DNA of 64,000 nt, taken from contig NC_134026.1 of NCBI RefSeq assembly GCF_964204645.1, positions 16,448,650-16,512,649 of the forward strand, in the 5' to 3' direction. This DNA comes from Tubulanus polymorphus (Eukaryota > Nemertea > Palaeonemertea > Tubulaniformes > Tubulanidae). The first letter of the stretch is position 1, and each line of letters opens with the position of its first letter. The position numbers and the translations under genes are program-made. The notes under the pieces were generated by a model. That model was not told where the DNA came from and did no database searches. It saw only the letters and a list, made by a program, of their open reading frames with translations. This document shows positions 36,393-45,557 of the stretch, piece by piece.

Positions 36393-37516
36393 AGTCTGAG
36401 CGTCAACGTACTCACATATGGCTAACCTGTAGAAATCACCGTACAGTCACGTACAGGTAACAACAGCGTTTTAAGTATTAAGTGAGTACGACAAGCCTAC
36501 CATGCCTATGTACCACAAACACAACTTTTTCCCTCTCGTCGGCCCTACAGTGATGTTACTATAACTGGTGCCATTATAATATGGATAGGATTTGGTCAGG
36601 ACTAGCCTAAAGTCTAATTCAGTCTATGTACTAATTCACTCAATAGGCCTATTTTTAAAACAATACAGTGAAATATTCACACGCAGAAAGGCTAATTGAT
36701 TTGAGCCATGTGATTAAGTTTGGCCAGGCCTTCTCTGACCTGCTGACATTAATAGTCAAACCAAACCGTTCATGTGGTCACGGCTTGTATTACCAGAAAT
36801 CATTGTAGGCCTGTACATTTTGCTGTTCGTAAGTTTGGTATACCGATTTCTCCATTCTTGACTGATAAGTGTACGGTACAGCTGTACGCATTATATAATT
36901 GTTCCAATGGGAATAGGGCCTATTGATTGGGCTTATTATTTCCTGCTTTAGAGTACTGAAATAAACCTAATGTTCATTCAAATATCCAACATCGGTGAAA
37001 GTTTGATTAATACTGTATACATGTACTGTAGGTTTTCATGTTGTATGAATATTTTGCAGTTCAAATGGGTATGATGCTGATTCCATTGTCAAACGCATGA
37101 AGTTAGATGGTCAAGGACAGTCAACACCAAGATATCTCTCTTCGACCGATGTTGTACCATAGAAGATCTGATTCTTTCAACTCAAGGAAAGTGATTCAAC
37201 ACGATCGACAACACTGGAATAGGTTTGCAGTAACTAACTGTTCATTTCATTTAGTCCTATGTACTTTTTAGCCAATTTGGATTTGATTGTAATTGAAACT
37301 CTGGAACTGTTAACAAAAGACAAGTAAGACAAGTTGAAAAAACACAAGTTATGCTTGATTCTCATGTTCAAATTTAATTCAAATTTATTTTATTACATCA
37401 TATTTACAAAGCATATCATTGGTTCATACAGTAATAAAAATTAGGGCAGAACAAATATCATTACAGAAACTCCAAAAAGGCAATGAATTTCTATGACTAA
37501 ATGAACATTATTTTTA
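36393..37516. other. Non-coding stretch
   Basis: I see no gene or clear repeat structure. The word TAGGCCTA and its variants are frequent here, as elsewhere in the window. Confidence 0.4.
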
Positions 37517-38066
37517 GCCCACTTGGGACTTTAGTCCCAGCGGGCTATTGCGTTCACTTTTCGTCCGTCGTCCGTCCGTAGACGGAAATCAGTTATTTTA
37601 GGAAGTTCTGAAGACGCTTCAATGTAATGTCTTGATATTTGGGTTACACATGTATCTACCCTAGACACATCTTCAGCTCAAAAACTGGCCCTGTCAGAAT
37701 CAAGATGGCCGACTGGCAGCCATTGTTGTTCGCCAAAATCAACACTTTTTACACATTTTTGAACTTTTTGAGGGAAATTTTGAAGATGCTTTGATCAATT
37801 ACCTTGATCTTTCGGATATATGTGAATGCCCCTGGGCTCATCAGCATAACAAAAATTGGGATACGGACTCAAGATGGCCGTCCTATGACCTTTTTTAGTG
37901 AATTTTGGCCCGAATTCTGAGTTTGCAATTTCTCATTGCAATTTGTGATGGGTATTCTTTGAAAAGGGATGTTTTATACCTTTGATACCTGAATTGTTAG
38001 ATTGTTGAGCATTTGGAACCACTTCCCAAGTGGGCATGGTGTCCCTGGACCCCTAGTTCTAATAAC
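37517..38066 (+). repeat. Interspersed element with terminal hairpin (copy A)
   Basis: It starts with the hairpin AGCCCACTTGGGACTTTAGT-CCCAGCGGGCT, then CGTCCGTCGTCCGTCCG. It ends after CCAAGTGGGCATGGTGTCCC and CCCCTAGTTCT. No coding sequence is present. A 5' hairpin followed by a short microsatellite, with CTAG near the end, recalls non-autonomous Helitron/Helentron elements; the assignment is tentative. Confidence 0.5.
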
Positions 38067-38606
38067 TCAGAACACACGCAACTAGTGGAATAGGTTTGAT
38101 TTACACACATGTTGCAGGTATCAATTGTTTATCACTGTAGAATTTGTAATCCATAAAAGCCAAAATCAACATCAGCCGGAAACCCAGACCAAATCAATTC
38201 ATAATTTATTGATTGAATCTACACTACGATATATGTATTTATTCAAATATTTCAATAAAAACATTAACTTCTTAAATCTAATCTATTCTAAATCATAATA
38301 CGTTCTTATTTGTGAATTCACTCAATCTATCGGCTCAGCAGGTGCTTAAGATGAGTTCTTAATAGGACAGATCCATTTTTAAGGATGGTGATAATACAGT
38401 ATCATGATGTTTGAATGCCAAAATAAGTGCCTGGTCAAATATATTAATATTTGTGATTGTACGTCCACGTATGTTCGGTTTCAAAGCTGAATCATATTTG
38501 ACGTTTACACAGTGGTTGCATATTAGGTTCGAATCTGTCAATGCGTTTTATTCTATGTATCGATATTTCAATTTACTACAATTCCCATCATTCTGAATGG
38601 CTTTAC

Positions 38607-38720
38607 AGAAAACCCGTCATCGCTGCTTTGCAGCTATATTCTTATTTTAAAATTTGTAACTTTATTGGATTTGGGAATCGGACCAATAAAGATTGAATTG
38701 AATTGTCCCCTGATACAAAT
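38607..38720 (+). repeat. Head fragment of the dispersed repeat family
   Basis: AGAAAACCCGTCATCGCTGC-TTTGCAGCTATATT matches the head of the members at 239, 3,131 and 4,619. Downstream sequence is different, which suggests a related subfamily. Confidence 0.5.
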
Positions 38721-39396
38721 GCCATTAGGGGATGCGGAGCCGTATTGGAAAGCTATGCTATTATAGATTGGATAATCGGGATGATCCCATGAAACCTGCA
38801 TACCTCTAATATCGAACACATTTTCTAAAACATTTGAATATTGAAATCACATGTTTACACATTTTTACATTACGATTTTTATCGAATAATCCGATTTACT
38901 TATCATTTCTATTTATGCCTACCGCTTCTGATATAATCATACATCCATTACTATTACAATACGTCTTCTCATGATATTCAATGCAATATAACATTTCGAC
39001 GTTCAAATATGGCTCATTGTATAATCACAGGAAGACATTCTACATCTTTGTCAATACAACTTTGCCAAATAGCTTGTTTGTGTACACATAGACCTGTAAC
39101 GTTTTGCACATCGATTCACGGTTACGTAAAATGACGCTGAATGGTTAACATTGTTAAGGTTTCATAATGGTAACGTTTTATAATAAGGCGTCAAAAAATC
39201 AAGTCCGGGAAGCCTGGTCCCTTCGAAAAGCAGGTGTGAAATAAATCCGAAAATAAAATCTGGCCTGACGGGTGAATATAAATCTTAATTTGAGCTGAAT
39301 TGTACATGAATTGGGAGAAATTCATCGGAGCAACACGCGCACCAATCAACGGAATCCTCGCTCGGTAAAGAAAAGACTTAAAGCGAGGGCACAATG

Positions 39397-39537
39397 CGCG
39401 ATTTCGTCGGGCGATTTTAGTTTATAACAACTATTCAGTCCCCCACCTGACTCCAGTGGGTGCGATGTAGATGTAATGGAGCTTTCCACTAACAAATAAA
39501 GTAAGATATTAAAAAAATTATAGGCCGACGAAATCGC
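39397..39537. repeat. Short inverted-repeat unit
   Basis: GCGATTTCGTCGG at the left and CCGACGAAATCGC at the right face each other about 115 bp apart. The antisense frame of 131 codons across it (39,346-39,741) is therefore probably not a gene. The same arrangement is in copy B at about 62,829-62,970. Confidence 0.45.
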
Positions 39538-40334
39538 ATGTGCGTCAGGTAGGACGGATTGTTCGCCTCGAGCGCCGTATTCAATCGACCAATCACAGCT
39601 TTTCAACGGTTCACGAGGCAGTAGCGCTAGTGAAGTTTCAAGGCTGTTGATGTTCACGGTGATTGAATTGAACTGATTGATTTGAACATGATGCTGTTGA
39701 GTCCATACACGGGCCCTGGTTTCCCGTTTAAAGCATTTCATTTTAGAAAAAAACTTTGGTTTGCCATGTATGTTGGAGCTTCGTTCTCACGCTTGGAGGC
39801 GCGGAAGGAGTTGAGTGTTAGGTTATTTTCGAGTCGAACCATTTTACCTCGTACATGTACATATATTTGCATGAAATAGAAATACAGTTAAACGAGGGGG
39901 AATGCCCATCCTGTCTCCGTGACTAAATTCACTTATAGTTTTTTCTTGTTATTTGGTACCGGTGACAATATATCATTTGAAAACATTAATATGCAGTCAG
40001 TAAGCCATAACTCGAGTCTTTCCCTGCCATTTTATATCTATATTTGAAAATTTCAATCTTTTTTTATTCAAAAAAGTTGCAAAAATTTGTTTTTGATAAC
40101 GATAAAATCCTGCCTGCCGGGTGCAGAGTTTCCACAAATCTGTATTTTCTTAATAAATAAGAAAACATCTGCCTGCTCGGTCACTTTGGTGGGTAGAGAA
40201 GGTGGAGAAACAAGGCATCATTGTTGTTTAGCCTCAGTTACAGTGTACAATCTTATAGCTTTTTTAGGTGCATCACAGTCATGATGGGAATCAGCAGCCA
40301 ATCTTAAATTCACCAGAACTCCAATCATTGGAAT

Positions 40335-40673
40335 TCATGATTTCTGCTTCGCCCGTCTAGACCATAATTTGAAGATATATCTTGCTTTCAATTCCATGTT
40401 TGATGATATTTCTTCAGCGAATTCGTAGGCTGCTTTGTAATTTGAAAATTCCATAATACGGGATTGATGTGTCGCAATCAGAATCTGCATCGTTTCTGTT
40501 TTCAGAAACTGCGCTACGGTCTGTGAACGTGAAGCTGCATCAGTAGGATTCATCGCACCTGGGCAGAATAGCCATTGGTCCGATGAGGAATGATCGCGTA
40601 TTGTAGTGATTTTATTTGCTACAAATGTCTTGAAACGCTTATCCTCGTTCTTAATGTATTTCAGTACTGACAT
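40335..40673 (-). pseudogene. BEL/Pao retrotransposon pol fragment
   Basis: The 112-residue frame reads SVLKYIKNEDKRFKTFVANK and later WLFCPGAMNPTDAASRS. This matches the RNase H to integrase linker of BEL/Pao polyproteins (there typically RF.TFV.NR and PG..NPAD..SRG). No other pol domain is attached, so it is a truncated remnant. The partner in copy B is cut by the window end. Confidence 0.7.
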
Positions 40674-41070
40674 ACTATCATACGAACATTTGAGAGATGT
40701 TCATCATGGCATCGTTTAAGGAAAGCCATAGTCTGGTTTTGTAGATACAAGATATTCTTACGAAGGTCCACCAATGGCGAAAAACATTCTGCGAATAACA
40801 GTTGAATTACAGGGCAAGAGATGAGACGAGCAGAAGATATTATACTGATGAATATCCAAATAGCTCACTTTCCAGAGGAATGTAGATAGAATCCCACAAT
40901 GATAAGGAAAAAGTCTGAAAATTTAACTTTGAGAGAGCAGTTTATTTTGCTTATGCTTATTACCCTTTGGTTTGTTTCCCTTTAATCTATTTTGGCGTGT
41001 AACTGCGTAACGTTAATTTGCCTTAGTTTGTATCATCTCTGATTACTTGAATAAGTCTCTTTGTCTATAT

Positions 41071-41216
<146 letters not shown>

Positions 41217-41414
41217 GATGTTAAAGATAATATTTCTGTAGGCGACCTGGTGTTAATCCTGGATGATAGAGTCCATCGCTGTGAATGGCCAATGGCGCGT
41301 ATCCTGGCAGTGTTCCCCGGAGCTGATGGGTTAGTCCGTCGCGTCAAAGTAAAAACCGGGAAAGGTGAATCAGACCGACCAATTAGTAAATGCGTTCGCC
41401 TCGAATCAACTTAA
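41217..41414 (+). pseudogene. BEL/Pao integrase C-terminal fragment
   Basis: The frame reads [10 protein letters not shown] then [20 protein letters not shown] and VKVKTGK, ending [12 protein letters not shown]-stop. This is the conserved C-terminal domain of BEL/Pao integrases (GD.VLL.D....R..WP.GR.....G.DG..R...V). Orientation is opposite to the fragment at 40,335, so they come from different elements or an inversion. AT-rich sequence after the stop could be part of a 3' LTR, but its ends were not established. Confidence 0.75.
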
Positions 41415-42236
41415 AGCGATCGTGCAATGAAAGTACGATTTAATCCGTAGGGCAGACCCCTTAATTTGTTGGCGTTTAAGTAGTTACCCTTTTTCGTTGG
41501 ATTTATAATTAAAATAATTCATTTGATTAAACGATATAGTTCGGTTTAAAGTTGCGGGAAATGTAATGTGTAAATGAAATGTAATGTGTGTATATATAGT
41601 TTAGTTATTTCAATTCTGAACTGAATTTTAAGTCGACTCGTCTTGTATACAGATTTAGAAATTATGACAAATGTATTTTCACGCTTTGTCAGTTTAAAGC
41701 TTAGTTGAGGTACAAAAGTCGAAATGCGCGCTTTTTGGGTGTCAGTCCATTCTCTAAGTCGGCAGGAAGAGTATCGTTCGCTCTGAAATAAATCTTTGCA
41801 GGAATAATGTGTTGTAAGTACATGTACTATTAATTTTGTAATGTATCTCGGTGTTTGTCGACATTTTGTGTAAATTTCCGTCAAGATTCAAGGATTTGAA
41901 AGCTCGTAGTTTACATTTTTGCAGCCAATTTCAGGATACGTTTCGAGTTATTTCTCTTGTCAAAATTTATTCGCTGTAAGAGCGCTTAAATTTATCGTTT
42001 TTTCTGCATGCTTCATAAATTTAAAACTTTTTCATGAATTTCGTAGCTTGTTTGCATAATAATCAAACATGTTAATTATGGCTTGTAAGCCCTGTAGTAT
42101 TTGCTTAGACTTAGTATGTTTACAATTTGTATTTTGTAGAAACCGTGTCTTATCGTCGAATTAAAACTGCATATATCTAAACACGCGCGTTTACTCTGTG
42201 ACGTCTCGTTTCGACCATCCAGTATAGGTACCGACC

Positions 42237-42479
42237 TCATGACTGCAGTGAATTGATATGGATCTCAGTATAGTTAACAAATAAAAACCCACAGGTAGAT
42301 TGTAGAAACAGTTTATTTTTTAACAGTTTTGAGTTTAAAACTAAACCTCATCTTCAGAGGAACAAAAAGATACAATAAACTAATTGTATCTTTTTGTTCC
42401 TCTGAAGATGAGGTTTAGTTTTAACCTCGAAACTGTTAAAAAATAAACTGTTTCTACAATCTACAGTGGGTTTTTATTT
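42237..42479. mobile_element. Foldback insertion with hammerhead-like arms (probable Penelope-like remnant)
   Basis: GGTACCGACC occurs at 42,227-42,236 and 42,480-42,489, a probable 10-bp duplication. Inside, 42,279-42,479 is a near-perfect 201-bp inverted repeat. The right arm contains CTGAAGATGAGG...CCTCGAAACTG: a CUGANGA box, a four-pair stem and GAAA, the core arrangement of the small hammerhead ribozymes of Penelope-like elements. The left arm has the stem mutated (ACTCAAAAC). Inverted terminal modules are common in that retroelement class. Confidence 0.55.
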
Positions 42480-42489
42480 GGTACCGACC

Positions 42490-43676
42490 CCAGTTTCCTT
42501 CCTTGGATGTAACTACTTTTCCAGGTATCGTTTGACAACCAGACTTCCCCTCCACATTTTAGATATCCTGTTGTGCAAAATCAGTTGGACCCCCTCGCTC
42601 ATCCATTCGATTTTACATCTCGAATATTTCGAGCCGTTCACTCGATCGCAAATCTATTTCAGAGTCCTTAGCTGGCTTTCGAACAGGCAAGCTGCCAATC
42701 ATTTTAGCGACTGCCGTAAAAGCATCTGATTTTGCAACTTATTCTGTGTAAACTTAAGTATGTCCATGGTAGACGCTCCAATAATTCTTGGAGATTACGC
42801 AACGGCAAATACGGCAAAGGACAACGATATTTGGCAGGGTGATAAAGTTTTAGCATGGCAGTATTAGCTTAGCACAGAAGGTCGACGAGCCTTGCGCATA
42901 CAGTCCGACGAGAACACTGGACATGGTATGCACCTTTTCGTTCAATCCTGTTCGTTGTATCTTGATCACACATTTCGTGGTTCTAACCAATCGACATAGA
43001 AACGATCTGATGGGTTTTTATTGTCGATATTTCGATATCGAGTGGATGCCGAGTTCATCCAATTGATTGACGGGTGCATCAGAAAATACACAAATTGTCT
43101 TGTGATTCACCAAACTGCTTAATGTCACGTGCATTACAGATGACTTGGCCACAGTAGAACTGAATAACTCAACTCTTTCAGCAAGAAAGGGTTATCATCT
43201 TAACCCAATGATCATCTTTTCTCGCTCTCCTCTACACACCAACATGTTAACTGCACATAACACAAATAACCCGTTTGGGTAACGCACGAAGTGAATAGTT
43301 ATAAGAAGTTAAAAGGCAATTCATTCTTAGTATAGGTCAGGAATCAAGTTTACATTGCTTTGTGAAATAGAGCCGTCGACTTAGAACCCGCTGAATCGTC
43401 CGACACATAAACCACGCGACTTTCTGTCATTATTCTTTGTACCCGCCTTACCGTTGAAATGTATGCTATCTCCATTTCGTCCACTAACTTAACCCAGTTT
43501 AAGGTTAACAGTAGGCTATTGAAAAAACATGACTGCGCGAAGATTTTGCGATGATAATTTACGTTCTAATGATACGGTGATCAAACTTGATTAACTGAAT
43601 CCCTAAAATAATTATGATTAGGAAATCAAACTTAAATATACCGGTAATTATGATGAATAGATAGTTATAGCGCAAT
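42490..43676. other. Non-coding stretch
   Basis: I see no gene. Sequence just right of the foldback may continue the BEL/Pao LTR interrupted by it. Nothing else is identifiable. Confidence 0.4.
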
Positions 43677-43824
43677 AGTAATAGGGGTTTAGTTGTTTCA
43701 TACCAAAGGTCGAAGGGTCGAGTGAGTAAAAAATAAAAAATAAATTCTCGCACACTCGAATTTATTTTTTATTTTTTACTCGCCCCTTCAACCTTTGATA
43801 TGAAACAACTAAACCCCTATTACT
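43677..43824. repeat. 148-bp near-perfect palindrome
   Basis: AGTAATAGGGGTTTAGTTGT at the left is mirrored by ACAACTAAACCCCTATTACT at the right, with arms of about 65-70 bp including AAAAAATAAAAAATAAATTC. The loop is very short. It lies just upstream of the Penelope-like element and may be a separate hairpin MITE or part of its 5' region. Confidence 0.8.
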
Positions 43825-43932
43825 CTTAAAATATTCATATATATGAATAAAATATAAATGAATAACTTCTAAAATCAATTTTAATTAAAAAAATTAGTAT
43901 TAAAATGGAAGCAAATAGGTGATTCCTGCACT

Positions 43933-43968
43933 GACACTGACGAAGGCAACCTCGCCGAAATATCTGTC
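43933..43968 (+). ncRNA. Small hammerhead ribozyme-like motif
   Basis: The order is GACA, CTGACGA (43,937-43,943), GGC-AACCTC-GCC stem, GAAA (43,957-43,960), TATC, TGTC. GACA pairs with TGTC as stem I and GGC with GCC as stem II, while stem III is nearly absent. This matches the compact hammerhead variants reported in Penelope-like elements. The motif ends just before the ORF1 ATG at 43,970. Confidence 0.6.
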
Positions 43969-43969
43969 A

Positions 43970-45472
43970 ATGGAGCGATCTACTCGAAAGAAGAAACGAC
44001 CACCAGCTGAGAAGACCAGCAAGGGCGGAGGACGCCCTGAGCGACACCAGCAACCCGGGATGTCGCCGAAAAATTACTATAGAGCTCTTCAAGTGGCGCA
44101 CCACCTTGCCCAGTTGAGCTCTGGTCCGAAAGCGATTCGGAGGAAGAAGGACCATCTGAAGATGTTCCTGCGGCCGGCGGCTTGCACCGAAGCAGTAACG
44201 GTGCAGCTGCACGCTACCGCGGACGTCTGGATGGAGACAGTTTCGAAAGAGCTGACCATCCATTACGCTGCCACATTTGTTCAGCTAATGGGTGATCCTC
44301 TGCCGGACTGTCTATCAGCACAGGATGTCGCCCTGACATGGGCCCGGAGGAATTTCGGCTCCCGTCTGAGCCCCGGAACGATCCGGCTTTTCAACATCGC
44401 GCTGGATTTGCGGTCGAAATTCCGCGGTCAGGCTCTGTCTGACAAACTCAGAAATGTCCTATCTAACCCACCTTCTTCCCCTTCTCATTTCAGGTCACAC
44501 CACCAGGAGGCACCCACGGAACCGAAGATTCGTCCGCCGCCGAGACCGAGCCGGAAGATTCGAAAGCCCGCGACGCCGAGGACGCCTGCACCAACCGCAG
44601 CCGCGCCCGCCGCGCCCACAGCGCCTCCTTCTTTTTCTGATTCCAGGTCACCGAGAAGCTACGCGGATGTCACCAGGACGCCACCAACCAGAATGGCGCC
44701 ACCACCGAGAAGTCCGATGCCGACGCCGCCACCAAGTAGTCCGACGCCACCGCCTCGAAACCCGACGCCGCCGCCTCGAAACCCGACGCCGCCGCCGCAG
44801 AGAACGCCGACCGCACCAACCAGCAGTCCGACGCCGTCTCTCTCTTCTTCTCTTTCCAGCTCTCCGTCTCATTACAGGTCACCAGGGCGCCTACTGCCAG
44901 CGCGAAGTCCGACGCCAACACCGAGACCGATGGCGCCCCAGGAAGTTCGCCGTCATCCGAATACGGGTCGGAAGAAACAGGATTGGAGTCTGCCACCAAC
45001 CCGGCGACCCATTCTGGTGATTGGTGACTCAAATCTGAGTAACATCACATCAAGCCGCCGTCCGGATGACGTCCAGATCGAGAGCTTCCCCGGCTGCAAG
45101 ATAGCTCATCTCGCCGACCTGATCGATGCTGTACCGGAGCGCCGAGATCGCCCGGATACGGTGATCATCAGCGTCGGAATCAACAACCGCGACAACAACT
45201 TCGAAGCGACCGCCAGGAAGACCACACAGCGCCTGATCAACGCCGCAGTCAAGAAGTATCAGCACTCGTTCGTCCACTTCGTTCAACTCAACACGACCCG
45301 CGAACACCAGCAGTTCGCCCGGAAGTTCAACGAATTCCTCGAGAATAACGACGACGTCACCGCGATACCACCCATCGATAATCGACGCTTCAGAGTTGTT
45401 GGAGACGGGATCCACTGGAACCGTGGTACAGCTAACACCCTGCTGGACCACTGGCTCAGTGGTTTAAACTAA
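43970..45472 (+). CDS. Penelope-like element ORF1, SGNH-hydrolase-like protein
   Basis: Starting from the first ATG in frame gives 500 residues. The N-terminal 130 residues are basic and then helical (MERSTRKKKRPP...). The middle (about 180-350) is Pro/Ser/Arg-rich with repeats of NPTPPP type. The C-terminus carries SGNH/GDSL signatures: GDSN (Gly352-Asn355, nucleophile Ser354), SVGINN with Asn405/406 in the block III position, and DGIHW with Asp479 and His482. Esterase-like domains are known in ORF1 of CR1-type LINEs; in a Penelope-like element I regard this as notable. The stop lies 155 bases before the start of the open ORF2 frame. Several in-frame acceptor-like sites interrupt the Pro-rich part. 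Confidence 0.8.
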   Translation: MERSTRKKKRPPAEKTSKGGGRPERHQQPGMSPKNYYRALQVAHHLAQLSSGPKAIRRKKDHLKMFLRPAACTEAVTVQLHATADVWMETVSKELTIHYAATFVQLMGDPLPDCLSAQDVALTWARRNFGSRLSPGTIRLFNIALDLRSKFRGQALSDKLRNVLSNPPSSPSHFRSHHQEAPTEPKIRPPPRPSRKIRKPATPRTPAPTAAAPAAPTAPPSFSDSRSPRSYADVTRTPPTRMAPPPRSPMPTPPPSSPTPPPRNPTPPPRNPTPPPQRTPTAPTSSPTPSLSSSLSSSPSHYRSPGRLLPARSPTPTPRPMAPQEVRRHPNTGRKKQDWSLPPTRRPILVIGDSNLSNITSSRRPDDVQIESFPGCKIAHLADLIDAVPERRDRPDTVIISVGINNRDNNFEATARKTTQRLINAAVKKYQHSFVHFVQLNTTREHQQFARKFNEFLENNDDVTAIPPIDNRRFRVVGDGIHWNRGTANTLLDHWLSGLN

Positions 45473-45557
45473 GTATTAGTGAGACCAACGGGTCCACTAT
45501 TGGTGAGTTAAATCAACCGGAATTAACCAATGCTTCTCTGATTTCATCCATTTCCAG
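44470..45557 (+). promoter_or_regulatory. Series of splice-acceptor-like sites in ORF1 and the inter-ORF gap
   Basis: Pyrimidine tract plus YAG occurs at 44,493, 44,646, 44,859, 44,877 and 45,557. All but the one at 44,859 are followed directly by GTC. The last is preceded by a donor-like GTGAGT at about 45,504. Penelope-like elements are known to keep introns, so some may be used; ORF2 is open right from 45,558. Confidence 0.45.

Larger units (their letters stand above)
26989..40567. repeat. Large duplicated segment, copy A
   Basis: From about 26,989 to at least 40,567 the sequence matches 48,043-64,000. The offset is 21,054 to about 30,600, 21,051 to 33,581, 23,436 to about 35,400, and about 23,432-23,433 after that. 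By eye I noted roughly a dozen substitutions (for example 29,786, 31,305, 34,380, 37,848), homopolymer-length changes and one 2,385-bp insertion in the other copy. The window ends before the right limit of the homology. Confidence 0.95.

Noticed and set aside
37517-38066. CRISPR-like or tandem array at the CGTCCGTC words
   Set aside because: The words form a short microsatellite beside a hairpin in an interspersed element; no spacers are present and the genome is eukaryotic.
39346-39741. 131-codon frame on the - strand
   Set aside because: It crosses an inverted-repeat unit, has no domain, and in copy B is broken by one extra A in a homopolymer.
44454-45451. Long Arg-rich and antisense frames overlapping ORF1
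   Set aside because: They are shadows of the GC-rich Pro/Arg-rich ORF1 and carry no motif.
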